Assembly: GCA_040219275.1 (NCBI GenBank)
Contig: JAVJSU010000045.1
Coordinates: 1-59,258, forward strand
Direction: 5' to 3'
Origin: JAVJSU01 sp040219275
GTDB taxonomy: Bacteria > Chloroflexota > Anaerolineae > Aggregatilineales > Phototrophicaceae
DNA: 59,258 nt
The notes under the pieces were generated by a model. It was not told the origin of the DNA, did no database searches, and saw only the letters and a list, made by a program, of their open reading frames with translations. The translations under genes were made by a program, and so were the position numbers. Below, piece after piece: positions 17,768-26,450 of this stretch (within the stretch, counting starts at the first letter, position 1; the number at the start of each line of letters is the position of its first letter).

Positions 17768-18115
17768 GCCATAATCCCTAACAATTACAATGATTACATT
17801 TTACCTTAATTGTTAAAAAGGTACTAATGAAGGATGCTTCAGACGTGCGTTATAGTTTCGAGATGAGATCAATCTAATTGCCAAAGATATTTTTATGATC
17901 GTGTAATAATACGGCACATTTATGTCTACAATTGTCTCATAGTTTTAGCATAAAGGTGCGATATACAACATGAAGCTTGTGTAAATTTCCCGTAAGAACG
18001 TATTTAACTCGCCGAAAAATTATTTGCGCTGATATGGATTTAGGTTATTCTCTGCTCTGATTTTAAGAGACTCACCGAAAAATTCCAAAGAAATTATTGA
18101 AAGGACACTCAAAAT
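17768..18115. promoter_or_regulatory. 348-bp divergent control region with a helically phased direct repeat
   Basis: The region lies between the divergent response regulator and dehalogenase genes. A 15-bp sequence, actcgccgaaaaatt (18007-18021), recurs with one mismatch as actcaccgaaaaatt (18070-18084). The offset is 63 bp, about six helical turns, so both copies face the same side of DNA. The second copy is about 30 bp before the dehalogenase ATG. A gaaagga ribosome site precedes the ATG. No other gene is seen. Confidence 0.45.
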
Positions 18116-18988
18116 ATGCCAATTTCTGCACAGGATCCGCACCCACGCAAGCGCCTTGCCGTGATTGATAGCGAGATGTCGTATGTCGATGTGGGCGACG
18201 GTGATACGATTGTCTTTTTGCATGGTAACCCGACATCGTCATATCTGTGGCGCAATATCATCCCGCATGTGAGTGATTTGGGGCGGTGTCTCGCGCCGGA
18301 TTTGATCGGCATGGGGAAAAGTGGCAAAAATCCAGCCAGCAGTTATCGCTTTGTCGATCATGCCCGCTATCTGGACGCGTGGTTCGCGGCGATGGATTTA
18401 CACAACGTCACGCTGGTGATTCACGATTGGGGATCAGCACTCGGCTTCAACTGGGCGTATCGTAATCAAGACCGCGTCAAGCGCATCGTCTATATGGAAG
18501 CGATTGTTATGCCGATGAGTTTCGACGATTGGAATGAGGGCGCAAAGGGCATTTTTGAAGCCATGCGTTCGCCTGCGGGTGAAGAAATTGTGCTGGAGAA
18601 AAATGTATTTATCGAGCGCATCCTGCCTGCAAGCGTGATGCGCCCGTTGACCGATGAAGAAATGGCGGTCTATCGCGCACCGTTCGCCGAAAAAGGCGAA
18701 GATCGCAGACCGACGCTCACCTGGCCCCGCGAGATTCCGTTTGATGGCGAACCGCTCGACGTGCATAATATCGTCAGCCAATATAGCGGTTGGATCGCCA
18801 TAGATACGGACATCCCGAAATTGTTCATCAATGCAGAACCGGGCATTATCCTGATCGGCAAACAGCGCGATTTCTGCCGTACGTGGCACAACCAGACGGA
18901 AGTGACCGTCAAAGGCTTGCACTTTATTCAGGAAGACTCGCCGGATGAGATCGGCGCGGCAATTCGGGCGTTTATTGAGGCGGATTGA
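18116..18988 (+). CDS. dhaA: Haloalkane dehalogenase, HLD-II (DhaA/LinB) type
   Basis: The protein has 290 residues, the usual length. It is an alpha/beta hydrolase with the full HLD-II catalytic set. The halide-binding Asn38 is in LHGNPTSSYLWRN, the nucleophile Asp104 and the halide Trp105 are in IHDWGSALG, the acid Glu128 is in YMEAIV, and the general base His269 is in GLHFIQEDSPDEIG. It hydrolyses carbon-halogen bonds of haloalkanes to alcohols without a cofactor. It has no signal peptide, so it is cytoplasmic. It is a single gene with its own upstream region. The converging STAS-like gene begins right at its stop codon. Confidence 0.93.
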   Translation: MPISAQDPHPRKRLAVIDSEMSYVDVGDGDTIVFLHGNPTSSYLWRNIIPHVSDLGRCLAPDLIGMGKSGKNPASSYRFVDHARYLDAWFAAMDLHNVTLVIHDWGSALGFNWAYRNQDRVKRIVYMEAIVMPMSFDDWNEGAKGIFEAMRSPAGEEIVLEKNVFIERILPASVMRPLTDEEMAVYRAPFAEKGEDRRPTLTWPREIPFDGEPLDVHNIVSQYSGWIAIDTDIPKLFINAEPGIILIGKQRDFCRTWHNQTEVTVKGLHFIQEDSPDEIGAAIRAFIEAD

Positions 18989-19414
18989 TTAGAATTGTTC
19001 GTTTTCCAGCCAGACGATGCCTTTGTCGTAGCCATCAATGCCGTCATAAAATTGGGCGCGTAGATGCCCGAAGTTCAACCTATTCAGCAACGCGCCGAAC
19101 ATCCCGACGACGAAATCCCCTTTATGGATGAAGGCGATGTGCACTTTTGGATGCGTGGCGAGACTATTCGACCAACTCGCCCCTTTACGGAGCACATAGG
19201 CGACGGGTTGCATCCCGGATTGACGATAATCTACCAGCATACTGAGTTCGTCTTCGCTGGTCAGCCCATCATAGAGTTGCGTCAGGAAGCTCATGAATTC
19301 GTCAGTACACTCGCGGGATGAGACTAGAAACGTAATCACATGAATTTTTTGTTCTTCGAGATAGCGATATTCAAAGTTCTTGAAGTGGGTACGGCTTGGC
19401 GCATTATTCATCAT
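18989..19414 (-). CDS. SpoIIAA/STAS-like protein (2 of 4)
   Basis: From the ATG at 19414 the protein has 141 residues. An aggag site sits 11 nt upstream; a TTG at 19435 lies upstream of that site and is rejected. It has the same size class and strand/helix order as the proteins at 6091, 43055 and 46286, with little side-chain identity. Near the end it carries LNRLNFGHLRAQFYDGIDGY. It has no enzyme motif and is convergent with dhaA with no gap. Function unknown. Confidence 0.7.
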   Translation of the reverse strand: MMNNAPSRTHFKNFEYRYLEEQKIHVITFLVSSRECTDEFMSFLTQLYDGLTSEDELSMLVDYRQSGMQPVAYVLRKGASWSNSLATHPKVHIAFIHKGDFVVGMFGALLNRLNFGHLRAQFYDGIDGYDKGIVWLENEQF

Positions 19415-19630
19415 AATAGAAATACTCCTGTACAAAGTGCAACATAACGATAAATCTGGATGATATACACATCATACATTACGTTACATAACAATACATT
19501 AAAGGTTTCCGAATTATTTGATATATGTTTCTTCGCGCTCTTTGTGTCTCTGGGTTATGCTTTTAAAGAATGGCATAATGAACCCAACGCGCCGAAATCT
19601 ATAGCGAGGCGTATCTAACGGAAAGAAACC

Positions 19631-20209
19631 ATGAGCGAAAAATCAACGACAGTCATTGTCAGCGTGGGGGATGGTGGCATTGCCGCGCAGAATTATATCG
19701 TCAATTGTGGCTTGCAGGGCATCCGCTTCATCGCCATCAACACCTATGACGATGGCTTTCAAACGTCAATGGCGCAAACCAAATTGCTCATCAGTGAGGA
19801 GATCACAAAAGGGCATGGCGCGGGTGGACGCATGGAAATGGGCGAAAGTTCAGCGGAATCCAGCTATGAAGCCATCAAAGCGGCGTTACAGGGCGCGGAA
19901 CGGGTGTTTATCATCGCGGGGTTGGGCGGTGGCACAGGCACGGGCGCGAGTCCGGTGATTGCCCGCATTGCTGGCGAACTGGGCGCGGACACGACGGCGA
20001 TTGTCTCCACACCGTTTGAGTACGAAGGGCATCAACGCGCTGATCTGGCGAAACGTGGCGTGGAAGCCCTCAACGATCATGCCAATCATGTGATCGTCGT
20101 GGATTGCGACGCGCTTGCCCCATTCATGCCGGATTTAGCCATCATCGAAAATGCGCTCAAGATCGCCTCGTGTGTGCTGGCGGCGAAAGTGATGAGTTCG
20201 CTGGTATAG
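19631..20209 (+). CDS. FtsZ-like protein reduced to the N-terminal GTPase half
   Basis: The protein has 192 residues against about 320-400 for FtsZ. The nucleotide-binding elements are clear: a T1-like VSVGDGGIAAQN, TKGHGAGGRMEMGE (T3), the tubulin signature GLGGGTGTG at 97-105, and VSTPFEYEGHQR. The sequence ends in the H7 helix region (LAIIENALKIASCVL...), before the T7 loop (NxDFADV) that supplies the GTP-hydrolysing acid to the next subunit. A stop codon and an opposite-strand gene follow, and no continuation is visible in other frames. It could be a specialised short paralog that caps or modulates FtsZ, or a decayed copy. The reading frame itself is undamaged. Confidence 0.85.
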   Translation: MSEKSTTVIVSVGDGGIAAQNYIVNCGLQGIRFIAINTYDDGFQTSMAQTKLLISEEITKGHGAGGRMEMGESSAESSYEAIKAALQGAERVFIIAGLGGGTGTGASPVIARIAGELGADTTAIVSTPFEYEGHQRADLAKRGVEALNDHANHVIVVDCDALAPFMPDLAIIENALKIASCVLAAKVMSSLV

Positions 20210-20221
20210 GGTGGTGTGTCG

Positions 20222-20734
20222 TCATTGTGGTGTAAACGGTATTTGATTTGCAGTTTTCGGAAACGCTAACATGACAAGTACCGCAAATACCCAAACACCA
20301 TATACTAGCGGGGATTTGATGACTACAAAAACTATAGTCGTGCTAACGAGTCCAAATCCTAACAACATTACGATTACGAGGATTCGTGCAAATGGAAACG
20401 TATAGGGACGTGAGACAGATGGATAGCGGGGCAAATAAAGAAGTTCCATCCGATCAAGTTTTTTGTCAAAAACTCTGTCAACCCGTCCTACAATTCGCAC
20501 GAATTCATATGTCTCATTTTCTACAACATAGCGATAACGATAGTAATGCTTTAGTGGGAAGCTCATCTTAACTTTTCGCGCCTCTGCAAATTGCGCTTCG
20601 ATCTTTTTACCCCCGCTATACAATCGAAGCGCAATGCCCAATTCGATTGCCGTCCACTTCATAAAATATCCCCAAATAAGTACCATTGAGATACTAATAA
20701 TCAGATTCACTGGATGATTCATTAGAAATCCCAT
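20222..20734 (-). CDS. DUF3592-like membrane protein
   Basis: The protein has 170 residues. An N-terminal transmembrane helix (about 8-25), a soluble middle with KHYYRYRYVVENETYE, and two C-terminal helices (about 115-160) match the layout of DUF3592 proteins. The function of that family is not known. The gene converges with the FtsZ-like gene (12-bp gap). A shorter start at the internal Met (residue 5) is possible. Confidence 0.7.
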   Translation of the reverse strand: MGFLMNHPVNLIISISMVLIWGYFMKWTAIELGIALRLYSGGKKIEAQFAEARKVKMSFPLKHYYRYRYVVENETYEFVRIVGRVDRVFDKKLDRMELLYLPRYPSVSRPYTFPFARILVIVMLLGFGLVSTTIVFVVIKSPLVYGVWVFAVLVMLAFPKTANQIPFTPQ

Positions 20735-20945
20735 ATCGTTTTCTATATTTTACTGCCAAATGCGTTTTGTTTTGTTTGTCTCGTGTTCAAACGATCTGCA
20801 CGGAGACACATTCACCTAAACTTTAACGAACATCTTTGCTATGCTTTTTTGGCGCTTTGAAGTATACTCTTGGGATAATTTTGGGATAAATAGAGGATGT
20901 GAAGGGCGGTTCGCTCCGTTCGCGCAAAGAGGATAAATACGGATT

Positions 20946-22085
20946 ATGAAAGTTAGCGTTTTACAAGAGAATCTCGCCAAAGGATTGAGCATCGTCAATA
21001 AAGCCATCGAAAGCCGCCCGACCATGCCGGTGCTTGGCAACGTGCTCGTGCAAACAGAAGACTCCCGCCTCAAATTAGCGGCGATCAACATGAGTCTTGG
21101 TCTGGGCATTACCTGTTGGATCGGTGCCTCAATAGAACGATCCGGCTCTATCACCCTGCCCGCCAAAACCTTTGCTGATCTGGTGAGCAATTTGTCACCG
21201 GAACGGGTTGATCTTGATCTGGACTCAGCGACGCAGACCGTGCATCTCAAATGTGGCGGCACAAAATCGAACATCAAGGGCATTGACGCGGACGAATTCC
21301 CGCCCGTTCAAGAAGACGCAGGCGGCGATGTTGCCATCAACGGCAAAGTTCTGCGCGAGATGATTAATCAGACCGTGTTCGCGGCGGCAACCGAAGACAA
21401 TCGCCCCATTTTGACGGGCATCTTCATGCAATTTTCCGGCAATGTGCTCACGCTGGCGGCGGCGGACGGCTATCGTCTGGCAGTCCGGACCACCAAGCTG
21501 GAGCAGGAATTTGAGCCGAAGCTGGAAATGGTCGTTCCGGCAAAAGCCCTGAGCGAAGTGGCGCGTGTGATTAGCGATGATGACGAAGATGTGATGATTA
21601 CCCTGCCGAATGAGCGCGATCAAATCCTGTTTAGCACCAGCAACGTGATTGTCTCTTCGCAATTGCTGGAAGGTAAATTCCCGGATTTCACGGCGATCAT
21701 CCCGCGCAATTACAACACGGCGACCATCATGTACACATCTGATCTCTTGCGGGCGTGCCAGCGGGCGGAAATCTTCGCACGGGATAGCGCCTATAGCGGG
21801 CGTTTGGCGGTCACTCCACCGAGCGCACCGGGCGAACCGGGTGAGGTCATCATCACAGGCAAGAGCGCCGAACGTGGCGACAACGAAGGTCTGGTTGATG
21901 CTTCTGTAGAAGGTGAACCGCTCGATATTTCCTTCAACATCAAATATTTAATCGAGGTGTTGCGCGTCATCCCTGATGAGCGGGTCGTGCTTCAGAGCAA
22001 CGGCGCGGCGAATCCGGGGGTGTTGCGTCCAGAAAATCGGGATGACTTCATCCATGTCATCATGCCGATGAGCGTGACACGCTAA
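20946..22085 (+). CDS. dnaN: DNA polymerase III beta subunit (sliding clamp)
   Basis: The protein has 379 residues and three clamp domains. It begins MKVSVLQENLAKGLSIVNKA with the family-typical TMPVLGNVL, has DNRPILTGI and ADGYRLAVR in the second domain, and ends HVIMPM. It encircles DNA and tethers polymerase III and repair enzymes. No dnaA, recF or DnaA-box cluster is visible, so this does not look like the usual origin-linked dnaA-dnaN arrangement. It is followed by a strong terminator. The upstream 210 bp carries AT-rich promoter-like sequence but no clear consensus pair. Confidence 0.96.
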   Translation: MKVSVLQENLAKGLSIVNKAIESRPTMPVLGNVLVQTEDSRLKLAAINMSLGLGITCWIGASIERSGSITLPAKTFADLVSNLSPERVDLDLDSATQTVHLKCGGTKSNIKGIDADEFPPVQEDAGGDVAINGKVLREMINQTVFAAATEDNRPILTGIFMQFSGNVLTLAAADGYRLAVRTTKLEQEFEPKLEMVVPAKALSEVARVISDDDEDVMITLPNERDQILFSTSNVIVSSQLLEGKFPDFTAIIPRNYNTATIMYTSDLLRACQRAEIFARDSAYSGRLAVTPPSAPGEPGEVIITGKSAERGDNEGLVDASVEGEPLDISFNIKYLIEVLRVIPDERVVLQSNGAANPGVLRPENRDDFIHVIMPMSVTR

Positions 22086-22133
22086 CCGTCACACGGTAAA
22101 GTTCAGCAAACTCAAAGAACATAATAGCAAAAT

Positions 22134-22167
22134 GGGATCGGCACACAATTGCCGATCCCGTTTTTTT
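22134..22167 (+). terminator. Rho-independent terminator of dnaN
   Basis: A perfect 10-bp stem (gggatcggca/tgccgatccc) with a 6-nt loop is followed by g and seven Ts. It lies 48 bp past the dnaN stop. Confidence 0.9.
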
Positions 22168-22300
22168 GTCTGGCAAAATCTTATGTAAGCAATTTTGGAA
22201 CGCGATGGAACGATTCGCGCATGGGTGTCGTCATATAGAGTGAGGGCATCCACGATGACGGGATGCACCGACCAATCTAATTGTCTTGAGGAGAGAAAAG

Positions 22301-23074
22301 ATGAAAAACAAGTATTTGATGATGATGATGACTGTGGGGATGGTTGTGATACTCGCGTTAGGCGGGGGGATCGTATCCGCGCAGGATGACGGAGCAGACT
22401 ACCCTGTGAATACCATTACCGTAACCGGAACAGGAATCGCAACCAGCGCACCGAATATGGCGACGATGGAAGTCGGCGTGGAATTTATCAACAGCGATAT
22501 CAGCGCCGCATTTTCGCAAACGAACGAGACTCTGCAAATGGTGATTGATGCCGTCGTAGAGCAAGGGATCGCCCGTGAGGACATTCGCACCACCGGCTTA
22601 AGCATCTATTCCCGCGAATCGTTCGGCGGGATGCCTGTCGATCCGGCTTCCTCCGGCATGGCAGAGGGCATGTCCCAACCGTTGCGCGAATATAGCGTCT
22701 CCAATCGCGTGCGTATCGTCATCCGTGACCTGAGCACAATTGAAGATGTTATTACTGCGGCGGTTGCTTCCGGCGCGAACAACATCTACGGACCGGAATT
22801 CGGCTTTAGTGATCGCACCGATTTAGAAACCTCCGCCCGTGAAAACGCGATGAGCAACGCACAAGACCGTGCCGCTGAACTCGCCGCATTAGCCGGTGTG
22901 AGCGTCGGTGATATTGTGGTCATCAACGAAACAGGCGGCGGATTTAGCCCGTTTGATACCAGCAATCTGGCGATGTCCGATCAGGCGATGGGTGGTGGAA
23001 ATTCCGCCGTCATCGAACCCGGTCAGCTTTCCGTCACCGTGCAGGTGAATGTGACCTTCCGCATTAATCGTTAA
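22301..23074 (+). CDS. Secreted SIMPL-domain (DUF541) protein
   Basis: From the ATG at 22301 (gaggagag site 8 nt upstream) the protein has 257 residues. It has a signal peptide (about 1-28, ending IVSAQ) followed by one SIMPL domain: ITVTGTGIATSAPNMATMEV at the start, EDIRTTGLSIYS, YSVSNRVRIVIRDL, and ENAMSNAQDRAAELAALAGV near the end. SIMPL proteins are periplasmic or surface proteins, and some bind partner receptors or counter oxidative stress. The molecular role here is unknown. It is a single gene between two terminators. Confidence 0.9.
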   Translation: MKNKYLMMMMTVGMVVILALGGGIVSAQDDGADYPVNTITVTGTGIATSAPNMATMEVGVEFINSDISAAFSQTNETLQMVIDAVVEQGIAREDIRTTGLSIYSRESFGGMPVDPASSGMAEGMSQPLREYSVSNRVRIVIRDLSTIEDVITAAVASGANNIYGPEFGFSDRTDLETSARENAMSNAQDRAAELAALAGVSVGDIVVINETGGGFSPFDTSNLAMSDQAMGGGNSAVIEPGQLSVTVQVNVTFRINR

Positions 23075-23092
23075 CAGCGATTGACTGCATAT

Positions 23093-23130
23093 AAAAAGGG
23101 GTATGGTGCGTGATGCCATGCCCCTTTTTT
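23093..23130 (+). terminator. Rho-independent terminator of the SIMPL gene
   Basis: The stem ggggtatgg/ccatgcccc (one wobble), extended by A-T pairs, is followed by six Ts. It lies 19 bp past the stop at 23074. Confidence 0.85.
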
Positions 23131-23148
23131 GTTTAAGGTGAGCATTCG

Positions 23149-23305
23149 TGAAATATAGCTTTTAGCCGTTAGCTTTTGGCTTTTAGTTTGAAAAAACAAT
23201 GCTTTTGCTAAAAGCTAAGAGCCAAAAGCTCCGATAGTCAAGGTATTTTGCCGCAAAACGACTGTCATTGATGATCGTATGCGTATCCAGAACTGACGTT
23301 GATTA
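23149..23305. repeat. Dispersed repeat R2, copy b (full)
   Basis: The left arm agcttttagccgttagc and the right arm gctaagagccaaaagct can fold on each other. A conserved tail follows (acaaaa.gactgt..., cttatccagaactgacgtt-like). The same layout occurs at 58961-59115, and the right part at 137-228. It is non-coding and sits directly downstream of the anti-sigma gene. Confidence 0.75.
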
Positions 23306-23313
23306 GAAAACAC

Positions 23314-24528
23314 TTAATCACCGCGTCCGCCGCCATTGTTATTCTGACGGGTGGCGGTGGGTGGAATGTCGCGCTGTGGAGGCGTAGTTGCCTCCCCGTT
23401 TCCGCCGGAATTTGCATTTCCCCCGTCGCGCACGATTGGCGTAACCGTCGGGTTTTGCGGTGAGTCAGTCACATTCGGCAAGAAAATCGCCCGTCCAACG
23501 GTTAACACATTGGCATTTTCCAGACAATTGACTGTCATGATACGCTGAACGCTGGTATTCGTGCGTGCCGCCAACGATGAGAGCGTGTCGCCGGATTGAA
23601 TCGTGTAGCGCATCCAGCCCGCAGGCGCAGAAATCACACAGGCAGTCGAACTCACTGTGACGGGGGTTTGACTCTGCCGTGAGGGAGTTGCCGTGAGTGC
23701 TTCGGTTGGGCGTAGTTGTGTTTCAGTCGGGCGGATTTCACGCGTTGGCGTGTCGGTGTTGGTGGGGCGCGGAGTCGGTGTTCCTGTTTGCGTTGGTTCA
23801 ACCGGTGCAGGCGTTTGCGTCGGCTGTGGCATATTGATCGACGATGCGTTACGGCGCGTGATGGAAATGGCGATCAGTTCTCCGTCTGCTGTACTACGGG
23901 CGCGGACGTTCACGCGTTCACCGATTACAAAATCCAGCAATTCAAATTCTGCACGCAACACAAAGCCCGATACGAGCACGGTCACATCGCCGACGGCTTC
24001 CACCACGCCCTCAAATTCAACCTCAACTTCACGCCCGATAGCGACGACTTCCCGCACTTCGTCACGGCGTTCTTCGGCGAAGGTGGCGTTCAGCGCGTCT
24101 GCATCCGCTGTGAAGGGCAAGGGCGCAAGACTCAGGCGGACGTTTTCGCTGAAACGTTTATAGCCGTAGAGCGCATCCCCCGGCAGGCTGTTCTGTGCAT
24201 AAATCGCCGTCCCGCTAGAAATGAGCATCAAGACCAGCGCGAAGGTGATTATCCAGCCCGCAACATATCGTAGAGTCCAGCGTGTGGACGGTTGCACGAG
24301 GGGCGCACGGGCGAGTTCATGCTCCAACCGGAAGCGCACCCGTTCCTGTGAGGGTTGCAGTTCCTCCGGTCTAACGTCAATACGACGCACCAGCAATCCA
24401 GTTTCTAGCATCGGGGCAAGTTCGGCGGCGAATTGCGGATAGGCACGCAGGCAATCCTCGATGCCCTCACCACGCGCCAGACGGTCTACGCAGTCATTAA
24501 AGGCTTCCAGTATATCCCTACCCGCCAT
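23314..24528 (-). CDS. Membrane anti-sigma-like protein (DUF5667/DUF5666-type) with outside LysM domain
   Basis: The protein has 404 residues. The cytoplasmic N-terminus (1-80) has CVDRLARGEGIEDCLRAYP, as in the regulators paired with ECF sigma factors in this group. One transmembrane helix (about 88-112) follows, then SLPGDALYGYKRFSENVRLS (DUF5667-like). A beta-rich DUF5666-like domain (about 172-225), a long Thr/Pro linker, and a LysM (YTIQSGDTLSSLAARTNTS, about 310-355) complete it. It starts 17 bp after the ECF sigma gene. The layout fits a transmembrane sensor holding the sigma factor, with LysM reading the wall or glycans. Confidence 0.82.
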   Translation of the reverse strand: MAGRDILEAFNDCVDRLARGEGIEDCLRAYPQFAAELAPMLETGLLVRRIDVRPEELQPSQERVRFRLEHELARAPLVQPSTRWTLRYVAGWIITFALVLMLISSGTAIYAQNSLPGDALYGYKRFSENVRLSLAPLPFTADADALNATFAEERRDEVREVVAIGREVEVEFEGVVEAVGDVTVLVSGFVLRAEFELLDFVIGERVNVRARSTADGELIAISITRRNASSINMPQPTQTPAPVEPTQTGTPTPRPTNTDTPTREIRPTETQLRPTEALTATPSRQSQTPVTVSSTACVISAPAGWMRYTIQSGDTLSSLAARTNTSVQRIMTVNCLENANVLTVGRAIFLPNVTDSPQNPTVTPIVRDGGNANSGGNGEATTPPQRDIPPTATRQNNNGGGRGD

Positions 24529-24545
24529 AATCGATCCTCATTTTC

Positions 24546-25106
24546 CTAAGCTATTTCGCCTAAAATTTGCCGCAATGCCTGAATCGCGCGGAACTGCAAC
24601 GCTTTGATGGCGTTCGGCTTACGTCCCATAATGTCCGCAGTTTCCCGCAGAGAGAGCATCTGCCCGAAGCGCAAAATAATAACTTCCTGCTGATCGAACG
24701 ATAATTTTTGCAGGGCATTACGCGCCGCTTGCACATCCACATTGCGGATGAAGGTCATTTCCAGATGTTCGTCCGGCGCGGGTTGCCACTCGCTCAAGGC
24801 ACTCTCCGTAAATTGTTGTTTCTTGCCATAATGTTCATAGAGCACGTTACGCGCTACCTTAAACAACCACCCGCGCAAGCTATGATGCGGTGCGGACTTA
24901 CTACGAATCGCCTCCAATAGCCGGATAAAAACATCACTGGCGAGGTCTTCCGCGACCATGACACTATCGACCCGCAGACGGATGAAATTAAATACCGGCG
25001 GGAAATATTGCTCGTATATATCGCGGACTGCCTGTTTGTCTCCCTCACGGGCGTTTCGTAACAGGCGATCTTCGTCTGGAATATCCGGTAAAACAATCAC
25101 GATCAT
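24546..25106 (-). CDS. ECF-type RNA polymerase sigma factor
   Basis: The protein has 186 residues. Region 2 (IYEQYFPPVFNFIRLRV, EDLASDVFIRLLEAI, LRGWLFKVARNVLYEHY) and region 4 (LSFDQQEVIILRFGQMLSLR with ETADIMGRKPNAIKALQFRA) are both complete. The first gene of a two-gene unit, it is followed after 17 bp by the membrane anti-sigma-like gene. It should direct transcription of envelope genes when released. No matching promoter was identified by eye upstream of itself or of the secreted LysM gene. Confidence 0.94.
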   Translation of the reverse strand: MIVIVLPDIPDEDRLLRNAREGDKQAVRDIYEQYFPPVFNFIRLRVDSVMVAEDLASDVFIRLLEAIRSKSAPHHSLRGWLFKVARNVLYEHYGKKQQFTESALSEWQPAPDEHLEMTFIRNVDVQAARNALQKLSFDQQEVIILRFGQMLSLRETADIMGRKPNAIKALQFRAIQALRQILGEIA

Positions 25107-25202
25107 AGGGTTGGTTGTTTTTAGTTGTCAGTTTTCAGTCAACAGTTTTCAGTAGGGGCGACCTGTCAGGTCGCCCATTAATCATTATAGATGACTTACA
25201 GT

Positions 25203-26159
25203 TTACCCCCCATTACCACGCGGGCGGGTGTTGTTCGTTTCAGGAGTCGGCTCCGGCGTGACATCGCGCACGGGCGGAACCACTGTGACATCACGGACGG
25301 GTGGCGCAACATCGACAGGGCGTTCTTCGCGTGTGCCATCGTTATCGTTCTGAGCGTTCCATAGGCGGCGGCATTGTTGTTCGGTGAAGCCCGCATTCAA
25401 GCAACGGCGCAAAAATGGATTGGTGTCCGTACCATCCCCGTCATCCTGTGCATTCCAGATGCGACGGCACTCTTGCTCGGTAAATCCGGCATTCAAGCAT
25501 CGGCGCAGGAAGGCGTTTACGTCCGTGTCGTTATCATTTTGTGCATTCCAGATGCGGCGGCATTGCTGTTCGGTGAAGCCCGCGTTCAGGCAACGACGCA
25601 GGAAGCTGTTAACATCGTCTCCACCGTCATTTTCGCCGTAAAGCCAATTGTAAATCCGGCGGCATTCCTGTGCGCTAAATCCGGCATTCTCGCAACGGCG
25701 CAAAAATGGTGAGATCGTGTCATCATCATTCAGCGCGTTCCAGATTCGGCGACATTGCTCTGTCGTGAAGCCCGCGTTTAAACAGCGTTCCGCAAAATTC
25801 GTGTCGTTCCCGAAAACCAATTCACGGCATTCCTGCACGGATAAGCCCGCGTTATAGCATCGGCGCAGAAGATGATCCAGATTGGTGTCTACATCCGTCG
25901 GATCGGGGATAAAAATATCACGTCCGGCACGGATCACCTGCGGATCACGGATACAATTGGCGCGTTGCAATGCCTCGACAGTCGTACCAGCGCGACGGGC
26001 AATCGCAAACAGGGAGTCGCCCGCGCTGATGGTATAGACGATCCATCCGTCCGGTTGGGTGGGGGTACAGGTGGCTTCATCGTCCTGCGCCTGTACTGCG
26101 CCGACCATGAATAGCGAAACGATAACCGCGAACAGTAAAACGAGTGATAGTTTCCGCAT
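25203..26159 (-). CDS. Secreted LysM protein with six tandem two-cysteine repeats
   Basis: The protein has 318 residues: a signal peptide (1-24, ending VQAQ), then LysM (YTISAGDSLFAIARRAGTT, about 42-85). Six repeats of about 27-34 residues follow (about 97-275). Each repeat has the form FLRRCxNAGFTxQQCRRIWN, with two Cys nine residues apart, joined by Asp/Asn-rich linkers such as NDNDTDVN. A Pro/Thr-rich tail with VAPPVRDVT repeats ends the protein. The repeats look like disulfide-clamped helices with possible Ca2+-binding linkers (inference). The LysM with its flanking Cys and Trp resembles that of the anti-sigma-like protein 0.7 kb away. I know no named family for the repeat. Confidence 0.85.
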   Translation of the reverse strand: MRKLSLVLLFAVIVSLFMVGAVQAQDDEATCTPTQPDGWIVYTISAGDSLFAIARRAGTTVEALQRANCIRDPQVIRAGRDIFIPDPTDVDTNLDHLLRRCYNAGLSVQECRELVFGNDTNFAERCLNAGFTTEQCRRIWNALNDDDTISPFLRRCENAGFSAQECRRIYNWLYGENDGGDDVNSFLRRCLNAGFTEQQCRRIWNAQNDNDTDVNAFLRRCLNAGFTEQECRRIWNAQDDGDGTDTNPFLRRCLNAGFTEQQCRRLWNAQNDNDGTREERPVDVAPPVRDVTVVPPVRDVTPEPTPETNNTRPRGNGG

Positions 26160-26450
26160 GGGTAAAGCTCCTTTTCAAAGCAAATGTTTGACGTTCACCC
26201 CTAACGTGTTGATTCGCGCAAAAAGGTTACTTAGGACTTTAGTACTAGGCGAGTTAGTAGTTGTTAGTTGTTAGTAAAAACGCCCCTTAAATTGCGATCA
26301 TGACGCGACTCACACGGATTCTCACATGGTCGCGTGATACAAAACAAAGACTCGCAGAACTATCAACCAATACCAAAACCATAGGACACAGTTTGATGCC
26401 ACTGTAGACCATACTCATTTTAGAATAGGCTGTGAAAGGGTCGAATCGTC
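26160..26450. other. Gap with simple-repeat run
   Basis: It contains a degenerate agttagtagttgttagttgttagtaaaa run at about 26249-26280 and AT-rich sequence. A 35-codon ORF at 26300-26407 (MTRLTRILTWSRD...) has no clear ribosome site and is not called a gene. Confidence 0.4.

Noticed and set aside
20735..20945. Possible replication origin upstream of dnaN
   Set aside because: No DnaA boxes and no dnaA or recF neighbours; nothing beyond an AT-rich leader.
23149..23305. R2 copy as a CRISPR-like array
   Set aside because: There is only one repeat unit with an internal hairpin, without spacers.
26300..26407. 35-codon ORF MTRLTRILTWSRD...
   Set aside because: No supporting start signal or similarity; left as non-coding.
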